A DNA stretch of 64,000 nt, from positions 424,007 through 488,006 of the forward strand of contig NZ_JAGXCY010000002.1 in the NCBI RefSeq assembly GCF_018310695.1, read 5' to 3'. How positions within the stretch are numbered: position 1 is the stretch's first letter; the number at the start of each line of letters is the position of its first letter. Of the stretch, positions 46,255-56,442 are shown in pieces. The position numbers and the translations under genes were made by a program. Source of the DNA: Paenibacillus sp. Marseille-Q4541. Lineage in GTDB: Bacteria > Bacillota > Bacilli > Paenibacillales > Paenibacillaceae. Below the pieces are notes generated by a model. That model searched no databases and had not been told where the DNA came from. It saw only the letters and a program-made list of their open reading frames with translations.

Positions 46255-49200
46255 TTATGCAATTACTGCTTCTTCATCCTCAAGTTTCACAGATACAAGC
46301 TTGGATACTCCGCCCTCTTCCATAGTTACCCCGTATAATACATCGGCTTCTTCCATCGTACCTTTACGGTGAGTAACCACAATAAATTGGGTCTGTTCGG
46401 AGAACTCGCGCAAATACTGTGCAAAACGTACGACATTCGCTTCATCCAGTGCTGCTTCCACCTCATCCAGAACACAGAATGGTACAGGTCGAACATGTAA
46501 AATCGCAAACAATAACGCCATTGCCGTCAAAGCACGCTCTCCACCAGAAAGAAGCTGAAGATTCTGGAGCTTTTTGCCTGGAGGCTGTGCAACAATATCG
46601 ATCCCGGTTGTCAGAAGTTTTTCCGGATCGTTCAAGATCAAATCAGCACGTCCTCCACCAAATAGCTTGGAGAATACAGTGCCGAATTCCCGTTTAATTG
46701 CATCAAATGTAATTTTAAAACGTTTCGACATCTCGTCATCCATTTCTTTGATGACTTGATATAACGTTGTTTTAGCCTGAGTTAGATCATCTTTTTGTTC
46801 ACTGAGGAATGAATAACGCTCATTTACACGCTCATATTCCTCGATCGCTCCCAGATTCACTTCACCAAGCGCATGAATGTTCCGTTTCAGCTTTTGTACA
46901 TCTGCCTTACTTCCTTCAATATCTTCAGGAATCGAGTATTGCTGCTTAGCGAGTTCGTATGAAAGTTCATACTCATCATTTAGCTTTTTAAGGATGTTCT
47001 CAAGCTCGACATCAAGACGATTTACACTAATCTCAGTTGTACGCAGCTCATCCTCACAGCTTTTGAGACTAATTCTTTGTTCTCTTGTCTCATTTTCTTC
47101 AAGTTCCAGCTTCTTCATCAGCTGACTACGTGAAGCTCGCTTGAAGTCAAGTTCCCTAGAAGCTTCTTCTTTTTTCAACTTGTACTGGTTGAGATCTTCA
47201 GTTTGCTTAATGCTTTCCGCTTCATTTGTTTTGAGATCAGCTTCCACCGAAGCAAGCAGTGTACGATTGCGGTATCTTTCTTTATCCACATTCTCATACT
47301 CTCGCTCAAGTCTACGTACTTGTTCTTCCAGAGAGAATCTCTCCTGATCCAGTTTACCTTCTCTAACTTTCAATACAGTAAGAGAGTTTTGAAGTTCTTC
47401 CTTGGCAGACTCATTGGCCTTACGAGCAAATTCAGCCGCTTGAATAGCCTGATGGGTGGCTTTCTCCTCATCTTCCAGTTTGGACAAGTTCTGTACAGCT
47501 TTAGTACGTGTCTGTTCCAGTTCTTTTATTTCATCCGCAAAGCCAGTTTTCTCTTGACCCGCAGCTTCGACCTGAGTTAGTACATGATTCAGCTCATGCT
47601 GTAGCTGCTTCAGCTCCATAGATATTTGCTGTTCCTCGGCCCGCTTGTCATCTCCGTTCTGACGGAGCGTATCAAGGCTTGTCTGACATTGTTCCATTTG
47701 AGCCTTTATCTCTTCCAAACTACGCGTAAGTTTGGTAATTTGGCTTTCCGTTTCCTGAATGTCTTGATCCAGCTGATCTAGCTGACGCTTGCGAGATAAC
47801 AGGCTACTGTTTTTACGGTGCTGACTTCCCCCCGTCATGGAGCCGCCTGCATTAACCACATCACCTTCCAAAGTAACAACCCGGTAACGGTACTGACATT
47901 TGGCCGCAATACGGTTTGCCTCTTCCAGTCGTTCCGCAATAATGACATTACCAAGCAAACTGCCTACAATAGCTTCATACTTCGAATGATATTCAACGAG
48001 ATCAGCACCAATACCAACAAAGCCTGCCTGACCCTCTACAATAGCTCGATCTGCCGCACCAATAGATCTCGGACGAATAACATCCAGTGGTAAGAACGTA
48101 GCTCTACCAAGCTGACGCTGTTTCAGAAAAGAAATAGCTTGACGCGAAACACCCTCATTCTCCATTACTACATGCTGAAGCGAGGCACCCATTGCAGTTT
48201 CAACTGCGAGTTCGATTTTTTCAGGAACTTTGATCAGTTCAGCTACAGCACCGTGAACCCCATGCAAGACATTTTTACGAGAGGCTTTGAGCACCTCTTT
48301 GACACCGGTCATAAAACCATCAAAATCATCTTGCATTTCCTTCATTGTATCTCGTCTGGAAACTTGGGCTTCGCGTTTCTGCTCCCATTTCCTTACGGTA
48401 GATTGGCTCTCGGACTGCAGCTTCTGAAGAGACTGATAACGTTCACTCTCTGTGATGTAACCTGTTCGCAAGGAACTGATTTCACTACCCAGTTTTAGCA
48501 CGTTCTGCTCAAGCGTTCCTTTCCGCTTCTGCAGCTCATCCCTCTGTTCTTCCCATTTGTCCGATTCTTCATCTGCCCGGTTCAAACGGCGCTCAATCGA
48601 TTCTTTCTGCTGGTCTGCATAACGAATTTCGTTACGCGCCTGCGCCATCTGATTCATGAGCTCCAAAAGGTTCCCTTTGAGACTTTCCTCTTGTTCCTGA
48701 CTAATTCCGCCAGTCACACCTACGAGCTTCGCCTCTTCCGAGGATAAAGTCTCACGCAGTGCTGTAAGCTCCTGATCCAGCGCCGAAAGTTTAACCTTTA
48801 GATTATCGAGCTCCTGTTCCCGCTCCACATACCGCTCTTCACTTCCATTAAGAGAACTTAACAGTTGTTCTTTGTTAGACAACAGGTTTTTCAGTCGCTC
48901 TTTTAAGAGTTCACGATATCCTTCGCTTTTCTCTGTTGCTTCACTATAGTGGAGCAATTCACCTTGAAGACGTTCTACCGCTTCTTCGACCTCACGAAGC
49001 TCTGTACGATCTCGTTCGAGAATCGCATCATGACTCGATACAATCGTCGATAGTTCAAGCTGTTTTTGTTTGAGAAGAACAAGACGCTCATTTGCTTCAC
49101 TCCAGGAAGAATGAATCTGCTCAATTTGATAAACGTAGAGCGAGAGTTCCTTTTCCTTGAGTTCACTTCGGAGCTCTTTATAATGAAGAGCTTTCTGCGA

Positions 49201-49824
49201 CTGTTCCCGCAGTGGTCCGATCTGATCCTCAAGTTCTGTCACGAGATCATGAATCCTGAGCAAATTCTGCTCCGTATCATCGAGCTTGCGAACGGCATCC
49301 TTTTTACGAGACTTATACTTAACAATTCCGGATGCTTCCTCAAAAATCCCACGACGGTCCTCAGAACGTGTACTAAGAATTTCTTCGATACGTCCTTGAC
49401 CGATTATGGAGTAGGCTTCTTTCCCGATACCTGTGTCCATAAACAATTCTGTTATATCTTTTAATCTGCAAGGTTGTTTGTTTATAAAATACTCACTGTC
49501 TCCGCTCCGGTGAACACGGCGGGTTACCGTAACCTCACCAAAGTCGAGTGGGAGTACATGATCTTCATTATCCAAGGTTAATGATACTTCAGCAAAATTG
49601 ACTGCTTTACGAGTATCACTTCCAGCAAAAATAATATCTTCCATCTTGCCGCCACGCAGTGACTTTGCACTCTGTTCGCCAAGCACCCAACGGATACCGT
49701 CGGAAATATTACTCTTCCCACTCCCGTTAGGGCCAACTACCGAGGTAATGCCGCGAACAAATTCCATCTCTGTACGATCGGCAAACGATTTAAAGCCGGA
49801 AAGCTCTATACGTTTTAAATACAT
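46255..49824 (-). CDS. smc: Chromosome partition protein SMC
   Basis: Core of the bacterial condensin complex with ScpA and ScpB. Walker A GPNGSGKSN at residues 31-39, two long coiled coils separated by a hinge (about 520-680, including GGSMTGGSQHRK nearby), the signature LSGGERALTAMALL and Walker B FCVLDEVEAALDE. 1189 residues, normal. Precedes ftsY, as in B. subtilis; a large hairpin lies between rnc and smc. Confidence 0.98.
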   Translation of the reverse strand: MYLKRIELSGFKSFADRTEMEFVRGITSVVGPNGSGKSNISDGIRWVLGEQSAKSLRGGKMEDIIFAGSDTRKAVNFAEVSLTLDNEDHVLPLDFGEVTVTRRVHRSGDSEYFINKQPCRLKDITELFMDTGIGKEAYSIIGQGRIEEILSTRSEDRRGIFEEASGIVKYKSRKKDAVRKLDDTEQNLLRIHDLVTELEDQIGPLREQSQKALHYKELRSELKEKELSLYVYQIEQIHSSWSEANERLVLLKQKQLELSTIVSSHDAILERDRTELREVEEAVERLQGELLHYSEATEKSEGYRELLKERLKNLLSNKEQLLSSLNGSEERYVEREQELDNLKVKLSALDQELTALRETLSSEEAKLVGVTGGISQEQEESLKGNLLELMNQMAQARNEIRYADQQKESIERRLNRADEESDKWEEQRDELQKRKGTLEQNVLKLGSEISSLRTGYITESERYQSLQKLQSESQSTVRKWEQKREAQVSRRDTMKEMQDDFDGFMTGVKEVLKASRKNVLHGVHGAVAELIKVPEKIELAVETAMGASLQHVVMENEGVSRQAISFLKQRQLGRATFLPLDVIRPRSIGAADRAIVEGQAGFVGIGADLVEYHSKYEAIVGSLLGNVIIAERLEEANRIAAKCQYRYRVVTLEGDVVNAGGSMTGGSQHRKNSSLLSRKRQLDQLDQDIQETESQITKLTRSLEEIKAQMEQCQTSLDTLRQNGDDKRAEEQQISMELKQLQHELNHVLTQVEAAGQEKTGFADEIKELEQTRTKAVQNLSKLEDEEKATHQAIQAAEFARKANESAKEELQNSLTVLKVREGKLDQERFSLEEQVRRLEREYENVDKERYRNRTLLASVEADLKTNEAESIKQTEDLNQYKLKKEEASRELDFKRASRSQLMKKLELEENETREQRISLKSCEDELRTTEISVNRLDVELENILKKLNDEYELSYELAKQQYSIPEDIEGSKADVQKLKRNIHALGEVNLGAIEEYERVNERYSFLSEQKDDLTQAKTTLYQVIKEMDDEMSKRFKITFDAIKREFGTVFSKLFGGGRADLILNDPEKLLTTGIDIVAQPPGKKLQNLQLLSGGERALTAMALLFAILHVRPVPFCVLDEVEAALDEANVVRFAQYLREFSEQTQFIVVTHRKGTMEEADVLYGVTMEEGGVSKLVSVKLEDEEAVIA

Positions 49825-49981
49825 CTAACTTTGACACCTCCATGACTTGCCACGGTCCTTAAACGGGTATGTATATCCGTTCTTTATTTTAGGGGAAACA
49901 TCCCTTGAAGTCCATGCTTTCCCTATGGAAGAACCTGCATCCCGCCTTAAGGAAGCCTATCCTAACTCCAATCAACAAAAA

Positions 49982-50056
49982 GAAGAGCAAAAAGCAGTCC
50001 TTCCCCCATGTTCAGCAAATGATCCTATACGTAAGGCGGGCTGCTCTTTGCTCTTC
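49982..50056 (-). terminator. Large hairpin terminator between rnc and smc
   Basis: GAAGAGCAAAGAGCAG (50041-50056 as read on minus) pairs with CTGCTTTTTGCTCTTC (49982-49997), 15 of 16 bases, and TTTTTG follows. Two flanking arms, TAAGGCGGG/CCCGCCTTA at 50032-50040 and 49941-49949, can form a competing pairing. Confidence 0.75.
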
Positions 50057-50094
50057 GTTTGTCAAATTCAGGTTTACGTAAAAGCAAACCATCT

Positions 50095-50811
50095 TTAAGG
50101 AAGTTTCAATGTGTTCAAAGCAAGCTGAGCTGCTTTTTGCTCTGCTTCCTTTTTCGAACGACCGGTACCCCGGCCGAGTCTCTGGCTACCCATGTATACC
50201 TCTGAGACAAACTCCCGCTCGTGAGCAGGCCCTCTCTCTTCCACGATCCGATATTCAAGTACGCCCATATTATGATGTTGCGTTAGTTCCTGTAGTTCAG
50301 TCTTGAAATCTGTGAGCGCAAGTTCGCCTTCAATGACAAGACCAGCAAATACATGTCTGTCCAGAAACTTCTTAACCTGTTCCAAACCTTGGTCAAGATA
50401 CAAGGCACCAATAAACGACTCAAATACATCGGCTAAAAGCGCAGGACGTGTTCTTCCTCCTGTAAGCTCTTCTCCTTTACCCAAAAGAACATATTTGCCA
50501 AATTCCAGTGCTTCAGCAAATTTGACGAGCGAGGGCTCTCGCACAAGAGCTGCCCTCATTTTAGTCAATTCTCCTTCTGGACGGTTCGGATGTTCGTTAT
50601 ACAAATACTCCGATACCGTAAGTTCCAGCACAGCATCTCCCAGGAATTCAAGTCTCTCATTATCCTGGCTCTGACTGAATCTATGCTCATTCACATACGA
50701 AGCATGGGTAAAGGCCTGTTTTAACAACTGACGGTTGTTAAACTCGATTTGAAGTTTGCGCTCTAATTGTTTCAGATCTGCATTCAATCGAACTGACCCC
50801 TTATGATTCAT
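50095..50811 (-). CDS. rnc: Ribonuclease III
   Basis: Double-strand RNA endonuclease for rRNA and mRNA processing. The catalytic signature [13 protein letters not shown] is near residues 51-63, a second acidic patch is in [19 protein letters not shown], and the C-terminal double-strand-binding domain ends [18 protein letters not shown]. 238 residues. Its start overlaps the fabF stop by 11 bases. Confidence 0.97.
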   Translation of the reverse strand: MNHKGSVRLNADLKQLERKLQIEFNNRQLLKQAFTHASYVNEHRFSQSQDNERLEFLGDAVLELTVSEYLYNEHPNRPEGELTKMRAALVREPSLVKFAEALEFGKYVLLGKGEELTGGRTRPALLADVFESFIGALYLDQGLEQVKKFLDRHVFAGLVIEGELALTDFKTELQELTQHHNMGVLEYRIVEERGPAHEREFVSEVYMGSQRLGRGTGRSKKEAEQKAAQLALNTLKLP

Positions 50812-52039
50812 ATTTTTTTAGAATAACGGTTGCATTATGACCACCAAAACCAAAGGAATTGGAAAGTACATAAGTAAGTTTCGCTTCACGCGGTTTATTT
50901 GGAACATAGTCAAGGTCACATTCAGGATCTGGGTTGTCCAAGTTAATTGTTGGAGCGATCATCTGATTTTGGAGTGAAAGCGCGCAAATTACGGCTTCAA
51001 CACCACCAGCAGCACCCAGCATATGACCCGTCATCGATTTAGTGGAACTCACAGCAACTTTGTAAGCATGGTCACCCAAAGCAATCTTAATCCCTTGCGT
51101 TTCCGATTTATCACCTACAGGTGTTGAAGTACCGTGTGCGTTAATGTAATCAACCTGTTCTGGCTGAATTCCCGCATCCCTCATCGCCATCTTCATACTG
51201 CGTGCTCCGCCTTCTGGGTCTGGATCTGTCATATGTTTAGCGTCTGCTGACAAACCGTAACCTACGACTTCACCATAAATGCGGGCACCGCGAGCAAGTG
51301 CATGATCCAGAGATTCTAGAATCAGAATCCCAGCTCCTTCACCCATAACAAATCCATCACGTTCTGTATCAAATGGACGGCTAGCTTTCTCCGGCTCATC
51401 ATTACGTGTTGACATGGCACGCATGGAATTGAATCCTGCCATTCCTGTTGGACGAATCGTCGCTTCCGCTCCGCCGCAAATCATGGCCTCCGCGTCACCA
51501 CGCTGTATCATACGCATGGAATCACCGATAGAGTGACTACCTGTTGCACATGCAGTTACCTGTGTTGTATTAGGTCCTTTTGCTCCCAGTGAAATAGACA
51601 GCTGGCCGGAAGCCATATTAGCAATCATCATCGGGATGAAGAAAGGGCTCACTCGTTTTGGTCCTTTTTCTAGAAGGATGTTATGCTGATCTTCCCAAGT
51701 TCCAAGGCCCCCAATACCAGAACCAACAGAGACACCAATATTCTCTGCATCAATATTCTCGCCAATTTTCAAGCCACTATCATTTAATGCCATCGAGCCT
51801 GCAGCTACTGCAAACTGGACAAAGCGGTCCATCTTACGAGCATCTTTACGCTCCATGTAATCCTCAGGATTGAAATCTTTAATGGAGGCTGCAATCTTGG
51901 TGTTATAATCAGTAACGTCAAAAGCTTCCACAAGTGAAACTCCAGATTTACCTTCCATCAAGCTGTTCCACAATTCATCTAGATTTTTCCCGATTGGGGT
52001 CATTACACCCATACCTGTCACTACAACTCTACGACTCAA
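50801..52039 (-). CDS. fabF: Beta-ketoacyl-ACP synthase II
   Basis: Condensing enzyme that elongates acyl-ACP with malonyl-ACP. Catalytic Cys164 in [10 protein letters not shown], His in [11 protein letters not shown] and His in [13 protein letters not shown]. 412 residues. Last fatty-acid gene of the operon, separated from acpP by about 200 bases with two hairpins; this gap may tune fabF levels relative to acpP. Confidence 0.98.
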   Translation of the reverse strand: MSRRVVVTGMGVMTPIGKNLDELWNSLMEGKSGVSLVEAFDVTDYNTKIAASIKDFNPEDYMERKDARKMDRFVQFAVAAGSMALNDSGLKIGENIDAENIGVSVGSGIGGLGTWEDQHNILLEKGPKRVSPFFIPMMIANMASGQLSISLGAKGPNTTQVTACATGSHSIGDSMRMIQRGDAEAMICGGAEATIRPTGMAGFNSMRAMSTRNDEPEKASRPFDTERDGFVMGEGAGILILESLDHALARGARIYGEVVGYGLSADAKHMTDPDPEGGARSMKMAMRDAGIQPEQVDYINAHGTSTPVGDKSETQGIKIALGDHAYKVAVSSTKSMTGHMLGAAGGVEAVICALSLQNQMIAPTINLDNPDPECDLDYVPNKPREAKLTYVLSNSFGFGGHNATVILKKYES

Positions 52040-52111
52040 ATCAAATTCACCTCTATATCGACTGCATAGCTACAAGAGTTATGCTAGTTAACAGATTTTA
52101 ATGTAATGAAA

Positions 52112-52155
52112 CCCATTTTATACATGTGTCAAATAACAAACACCTATAAAATGGG
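52112..52155. repeat. Long inverted repeat between acpP and fabF
   Basis: Perfect eleven-base arms CCCATTTTATA and TATAAAATGGG with an inner GTGT/ACAC pair. No T-tract follows on the minus strand, so it may be a stability or processing element rather than a terminator. Confidence 0.6.
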
Positions 52156-52197
52156 CCTTCATGTTAGCATTATGCCATATGGTGCAAATTGGAGAAG

Positions 52198-52233
52198 AAG
52201 TCCCGCCTATGCGATAGGCGCGGGCGGGACTTC
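52198..52233 (-). terminator. GC-rich hairpin after acpP
   Basis: AAGTCCC/GGGACTT outer and GCCTAT/ATAGGC inner arms, just past the acpP stop. The following sequence is only moderately T-rich (TTCTTC), so attenuation is more likely than full termination. Confidence 0.6.
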
Positions 52234-52240
52234 AAATGAC

Positions 52241-52474
52241 TTAGGTATGAGATTGTATGTAGTTTACAACTTCACCTACGGTCGTGATTTTCTCTGCGTC
52301 TTCATCAGAGATCTCCATATCAAACTCGTCTTCGAGTTCCATAACCAATTCAACAACGTCTAGAGAGTCAGCACCCAAATCATCTTTGAATGATGCTTCC
52401 AGCGTTACTTCAGCTTCATCAGCGCCTAAACGATCAATAACGATACGTTTTACGCGTTCCAATACGTCGGACAT
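52241..52474 (-). CDS. acpP: Acyl carrier protein
   Basis: Carries growing acyl chains on phosphopantetheine attached to Ser37 in the [15 protein letters not shown] motif. 77 acidic residues, normal. GGAGGTG site precedes the ATG. Between fabG and fabF. Confidence 0.98.
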   Translation of the reverse strand: MSDVLERVKRIVIDRLGADEAEVTLEASFKDDLGADSLDVVELVMELEDEFDMEISDEDAEKITTVGEVVNYIQSHT

Positions 52475-52545
52475 TTCCGGTTCACCTCCTCTTTCGTATT
52501 ATACGAGAATAACTAGTAAAATGCCATAGACCCTACATTCCTCTC

Positions 52546-52582
52546 TGCCAGCATCACATATGAGAGTTCATATGACTAGCAG
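52546..52582. repeat. Imperfect hairpin between fabG and acpP
   Basis: CATATGA/TCATATG inner arms (52557-52574) extended outward by CTGCCAG/CTAGCAG with mismatches. No T-tract; perhaps an RNA processing or stability site upstream of the highly expressed acpP. Confidence 0.45.
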
Positions 52583-52593
52583 AAGCGGGGATG

Positions 52594-53343
52594 TTACATG
52601 TACATTCCACCATCAACATGAAGCGTTTGTCCAGTCATATAAGAAGCCGCTTCAGATGCAAGGAAAGTAACCACTCCTGCAATTTCCTCCGGCTGCCCCA
52701 GTCTAGCGAGTGGAATGCTGGACATCATGCCATCCACAATATCGGAAGACAATTCATGCGTCATTTCAGTTTCAATAAAACCTGGAGCGACACAGTTTAC
52801 CGTAATTCCACGAGAAGCAAGTTCTCTGCTAGAAGATTTGGTAAGACCAATAACTCCCGCTTTTGCAGCGACATAATTCGCTTGGCCTGCATTTCCTAGT
52901 ACTCCGACAACGGAGGATATATTAATAATTCGACCATAACGCTGTTTCATCATTGGACGAGTTACCGCCTTAAGGCAATTGAAAACGCCCTTCAGATTCG
53001 TCTCGATAACTTGGTCGAATTCTTCCTCTTTCATTCGCATAATGAGGTTATCTCTTGTAATCCCAGCATTGTTAACCAGGATATCGACTTTCCCCCATTG
53101 CTCAATTACCTGTTTCACCATTTGGTCAGCCTCAGCAGTTATACCAACATTAGCCTTAACCGCGATCGCTTCAACCCCTTTAGCCTCAATCAGCTTAACG
53201 ACTTCAGCAGCAGCAGCTTCGTTACCTGCATAATTCACAGCAACATGGCAGCCTGCATCAGCCAAGGCAAGAGCGATACTACGTCCAATTCCTCTAGACG
53301 CACCAGTAACAAGAGCAATTTGACCTTTAAGTGATGTTGACAT
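52594..53343 (-). CDS. fabG: 3-oxoacyl-ACP reductase
   Basis: NADPH-dependent short-chain dehydrogenase of the elongation cycle. [13 protein letters not shown] binds [13 protein letters not shown], the catalytic Ser in NISSVVG, and YVAAKAG (Tyr and Lys) are intact. About 249 residues. ATG 53343 with AAGGAGG nine bases upstream is chosen over a ten-codon longer frame. Confidence 0.97.
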   Translation of the reverse strand: MSTSLKGQIALVTGASRGIGRSIALALADAGCHVAVNYAGNEAAAAEVVKLIEAKGVEAIAVKANVGITAEADQMVKQVIEQWGKVDILVNNAGITRDNLIMRMKEEEFDQVIETNLKGVFNCLKAVTRPMMKQRYGRIINISSVVGVLGNAGQANYVAAKAGVIGLTKSSSRELASRGITVNCVAPGFIETEMTHELSSDIVDGMMSSIPLARLGQPEEIAGVVTFLASEAASYMTGQTLHVDGGMYM

Positions 53344-53396
53344 CTGTGTGTTCCTCCTTTCCCCGAGTATCAATCCTTAGGATACATCCAATAAGG

Positions 53397-53414
53397 GCAG
53401 TTTGTACAAACTGC
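53397..53414. repeat. 18-base perfect palindrome between fabD and fabG
   Basis: GCAGTTTGTACAAACTGC has no loop and no following T-tract. Could be a protein-binding site; no match to the FapR operator. Confidence 0.4.
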
Positions 53415-53430
53415 GATAAAAACCGGGTAT

Positions 53431-54372
53431 TTAGCCTAACTCAGCTGCCATTAAATCCAGGCTTTCCAAATTGTTTACATTATAAAGCTTCACGCTCTTA
53501 TCTATTTTCTTAATGAGACCTGTTAAAACATTACCAGGACCAATCTCGATGAAAGTATCCACGCCTTGTTGTACAAGATACATTATCGTATCTTCCCATC
53601 TGACAGAGGAATAAACCTGCTCTACCAAAAGACTTTGAATTGTACCTGCATCCGTTACCGGTTCTGCGGTTACGTTGGCAATGACTGGAACAGCTGCATC
53701 TTGCAAAGAAATTTGAGATAACCGATCTTGCAATTTCTCTGCTGCTCCCTTCATCAGTGAAGTGTGGAAAGGTCCACTCACTTCTAGAGGAATGGCTCTT
53801 TTGCCGCCAGCTTCTTTAACACGCTGAACAAGTTCACTCACTCCGTCCTGCAATCCAGAGACAACGATTTGTCCTGGTGAATTAAGGTTCGCCAGTTCTA
53901 CCACATAGTCCTCCCCTTGAGAGGAAATCTGTGCACATAGTTCTGCTAGCGCTTCTCGCTCTGCTCCAAGAACAGCGGCCATTGCCCCACGTCCACCTGG
54001 TACCGCTTCTTCCATGAAGGTGCCTCTCGCGCGAACAATAGATACCGCATCAGAGAAAGAAATGACGCCAGAGGCAACGAGAGCACTATACTCACCAAGG
54101 CTGTGACCCGCCATATAGTCGGCCGTTATGCCTTTTTCTTGCAATGCTTCATAAAGTGCAATACTTGCTGTAAGCAATGCAGGCTGTGTATTTTTTGTTT
54201 GTTTCAAATCGGAATCTGGACCTTCAAACACCATAGAACTCAGTGAGAATCCAAGTGCTTCATCTGCCTGATTAAAAATAGCGCGGGACGCCTCTACCTG
54301 ATCGTAAGCGTCTTTTGCCATTCCGACAGACTGAGAACCTTGTCCAGGAAATACAAAAGCAATTTTGCTCAT
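53431..54372 (-). CDS. fabD: Malonyl-CoA-ACP transacylase
   Basis: Transfers malonyl from CoA to ACP. VFPGQGSQSVGM near the N-terminus, the nucleophile elbow GHSLGEYSAL near residue 90, and the catalytic His in EVSGPFHTSLM. About 313 residues. ATG 54372 fits the family N-terminus; its ribosome site is weak (AAAGGGG 13 bases away), so coupling to fabH is possible. Confidence 0.96.
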   Translation of the reverse strand: MSKIAFVFPGQGSQSVGMAKDAYDQVEASRAIFNQADEALGFSLSSMVFEGPDSDLKQTKNTQPALLTASIALYEALQEKGITADYMAGHSLGEYSALVASGVISFSDAVSIVRARGTFMEEAVPGGRGAMAAVLGAEREALAELCAQISSQGEDYVVELANLNSPGQIVVSGLQDGVSELVQRVKEAGGKRAIPLEVSGPFHTSLMKGAAEKLQDRLSQISLQDAAVPVIANVTAEPVTDAGTIQSLLVEQVYSSVRWEDTIMYLVQQGVDTFIEIGPGNVLTGLIKKIDKSVKLYNVNNLESLDLMAAELG

Positions 54373-54451
54373 GCTTGATCCAAAACCCCTTTCGTTCATT
54401 AACTAAAAATAAGTAAAGTATAAGTACAGAAAATGGCTATGATTTTACAGC

Positions 54452-55447
54452 TTACCAGACGAGAACAGAAGCTCCCCATGTCAAACCTCCGCCAAAACCA
54501 ACCATCAGCACTTTATCACCCGGTTTCATCCGGCCTTCTTCTGCTGCTTCAACAAGCGCCAAAGGAATAGATGCAGCGGAGGTGTTGGCATACTTGTCAA
54601 CATTAATAACTACTTTCTCCTCTGGAAGCTCTAGACGCTGCATTGCTGATTGAATAATACGAATGTTCGCTTGATGCGGAATAAACAGATCCACGTCTTC
54701 TTTACCAATTCCAGCTTTCTCGAGTACGTCGATCGTAGCCGTTCCCATAACACGAACCGCAAACTTAAATACTTCTCTTCCGTTCATGTAGATGTAATGT
54801 TGCTTATTTGCCACTGTTTCTTCAGAAGCTGGGAATCTCGATCCACCCGCTTGCAAGTTCAGAAGCGGTCCACCTGATCCTTCAGCACCGAGGTCAAATG
54901 ACTTGAATCCGCGTCCTTCCGGTACCTCACCTAAAATGACTGCACCAGCTCCGTCTCCGAAAAGAACACTTGTGTTACGGTCCGTGTAGTCTGTAATTCG
55001 GGAGAGACAATCTGCACCGATAACGAGTGCATTGTTGTACATTCCGGTTTGAATGAAGCTTGTTGCTGTAGCAAGTCCATATACGAATCCCGAGCAGGCA
55101 GCGGACAGATCAAATGCAGCCGCCCCTTTGGCACCGAGTTTATCTTGCAAAATACAAGCGGTGGAAGGAAAAGCGCTGTCCGGAGTTACCGTTGCAACAA
55201 TGATCAGCTCAATGTCTTCGTGTTTAATGCCTGCAGATGCTGCTGCTGCCTTAGCAGCTTCATATGCAAGATCAGACGTAGCTTGTTCAGGTGCTGCAAT
55301 ATGACGCTCACGAATCCCTGTGCGAGATACGATCCATTCGTCATTGGTATCCATCATTTTTTCCATATCCTGATTCGTCAAAATACGTTCAGGCACATAT
55401 TTCCCAGTGCCGATGACGCCAACTGGACGTAAATGTGTATTCATCAT
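54452..55447 (-). CDS. fabH: Beta-ketoacyl-ACP synthase III
   Basis: Starts fatty-acid synthesis by condensing a short (often branched) acyl-CoA with malonyl-ACP. Catalytic Cys in LSAACSGF, His in FIPHQANIRI and Asn in YANTSAAS. About 331 residues. Overlaps or abuts the plsX stop; several near starts exist (GTG 55456, ATG 55447, ATG 55444). Confidence 0.97.
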   Translation of the reverse strand: MMNTHLRPVGVIGTGKYVPERILTNQDMEKMMDTNDEWIVSRTGIRERHIAAPEQATSDLAYEAAKAAAASAGIKHEDIELIIVATVTPDSAFPSTACILQDKLGAKGAAAFDLSAACSGFVYGLATATSFIQTGMYNNALVIGADCLSRITDYTDRNTSVLFGDGAGAVILGEVPEGRGFKSFDLGAEGSGGPLLNLQAGGSRFPASEETVANKQHYIYMNGREVFKFAVRVMGTATIDVLEKAGIGKEDVDLFIPHQANIRIIQSAMQRLELPEEKVVINVDKYANTSAASIPLALVEAAEEGRMKPGDKVLMVGFGGGLTWGASVLVW

Positions 55448-55452
55448 GTCAC

Positions 55453-56442
55453 TCACTTCCCTGTAATTTCCTTAGATATACTTTCAACGAGCTGATTCTC
55501 AATCGCAATTCTAGCTTGCCGAACTGCATTTTTAATCGCATTCGCATCAGCTGAACCGTGACTCTTCACGACGAGCCGGCTAAGACCTAACAAAGGAGCT
55601 CCGCCATGTTCCTTATAGTCCAATTTCCCTTTTAGGCTGCGTAATTCAGGCATAAGCATAGCGGCAGCAAGCTTTGTCTTCAGAGAAGAAGAAAACTGTT
55701 CTTTCAACAGAGTAAAAATAGCTCCCGCTGCGCCTTCTACAGATTTCAGTAGAATATTACCGGCAAAACCGTCGCAGACAAGTACATCACAAGCACCTGT
55801 AAGCACGTCTCTAGCCTCCACATTACCAATAAAATGAATAGGTTGTTGTTCAAGCAGAGGATAAGCAAGCTTCGTCAGTTCATTCCCTTTTCCCGGTTCA
55901 GTACCCACGTTCAATAGACCAACTCTTGGACGCGCTACTCCGTGCACTTTTTGGCGGTACAAACTGCCCATTAAAGCATACTGAGCAAGATGTTCAGGCT
56001 TAGCATCCATATTCGCACCCAAATCAAGTGCGAGCACGCCTTTATCATCGATGGTTGGAATCATAGGAGCGAGCGCCGGTCGCTCAATCCCCTCCATTCT
56101 CCCTACGACAAGTAGACCTGTTGTCATAAGGGCACCCGTATTCCCTGCCGAGATCATAGCATCTGCATTACCTTCTCGAAGCATCCGACCTGCAACTACC
56201 ATAGATGCGTCTCTTTTACGGCGAACTGCTCTAACGGGTTCATCATCAGACTGAATCACTTCGGATGCATGTCTAACCGTCAGATTTGCTGGCCGATCAT
56301 TTCCGAGATGAGGTTCAATAGCTGATTCGTCTCCCACAAGAACAATCTCTGTATCTTTCCATTCTTTAGCGGCAAGTACAGCACCTTCAACATTCGCTAC
56401 AGGGGCATTGTCGCCTCCCATTGCATCAATGGCGATCCTCAT
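55453..56442 (-). CDS. plsX: Phosphate acyltransferase PlsX
   Basis: Converts acyl-ACP to acyl-phosphate for phospholipid synthesis. The opening RIAIDAMGGDNAP is diagnostic and later VCDGFAGNILLKSVEG is conserved. About 329 residues. ATG 56442 has AAGGAGG eight bases upstream and overlaps the end of fapR by 17 bases; a 28-codon longer frame into fapR is rejected. Confidence 0.97.
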   Translation of the reverse strand: MRIAIDAMGGDNAPVANVEGAVLAAKEWKDTEIVLVGDESAIEPHLGNDRPANLTVRHASEVIQSDDEPVRAVRRKRDASMVVAGRMLREGNADAMISAGNTGALMTTGLLVVGRMEGIERPALAPMIPTIDDKGVLALDLGANMDAKPEHLAQYALMGSLYRQKVHGVARPRVGLLNVGTEPGKGNELTKLAYPLLEQQPIHFIGNVEARDVLTGACDVLVCDGFAGNILLKSVEGAAGAIFTLLKEQFSSSLKTKLAAAMLMPELRSLKGKLDYKEHGGAPLLGLSRLVVKSHGSADANAIKNAVRQARIAIENQLVESISKEITGK

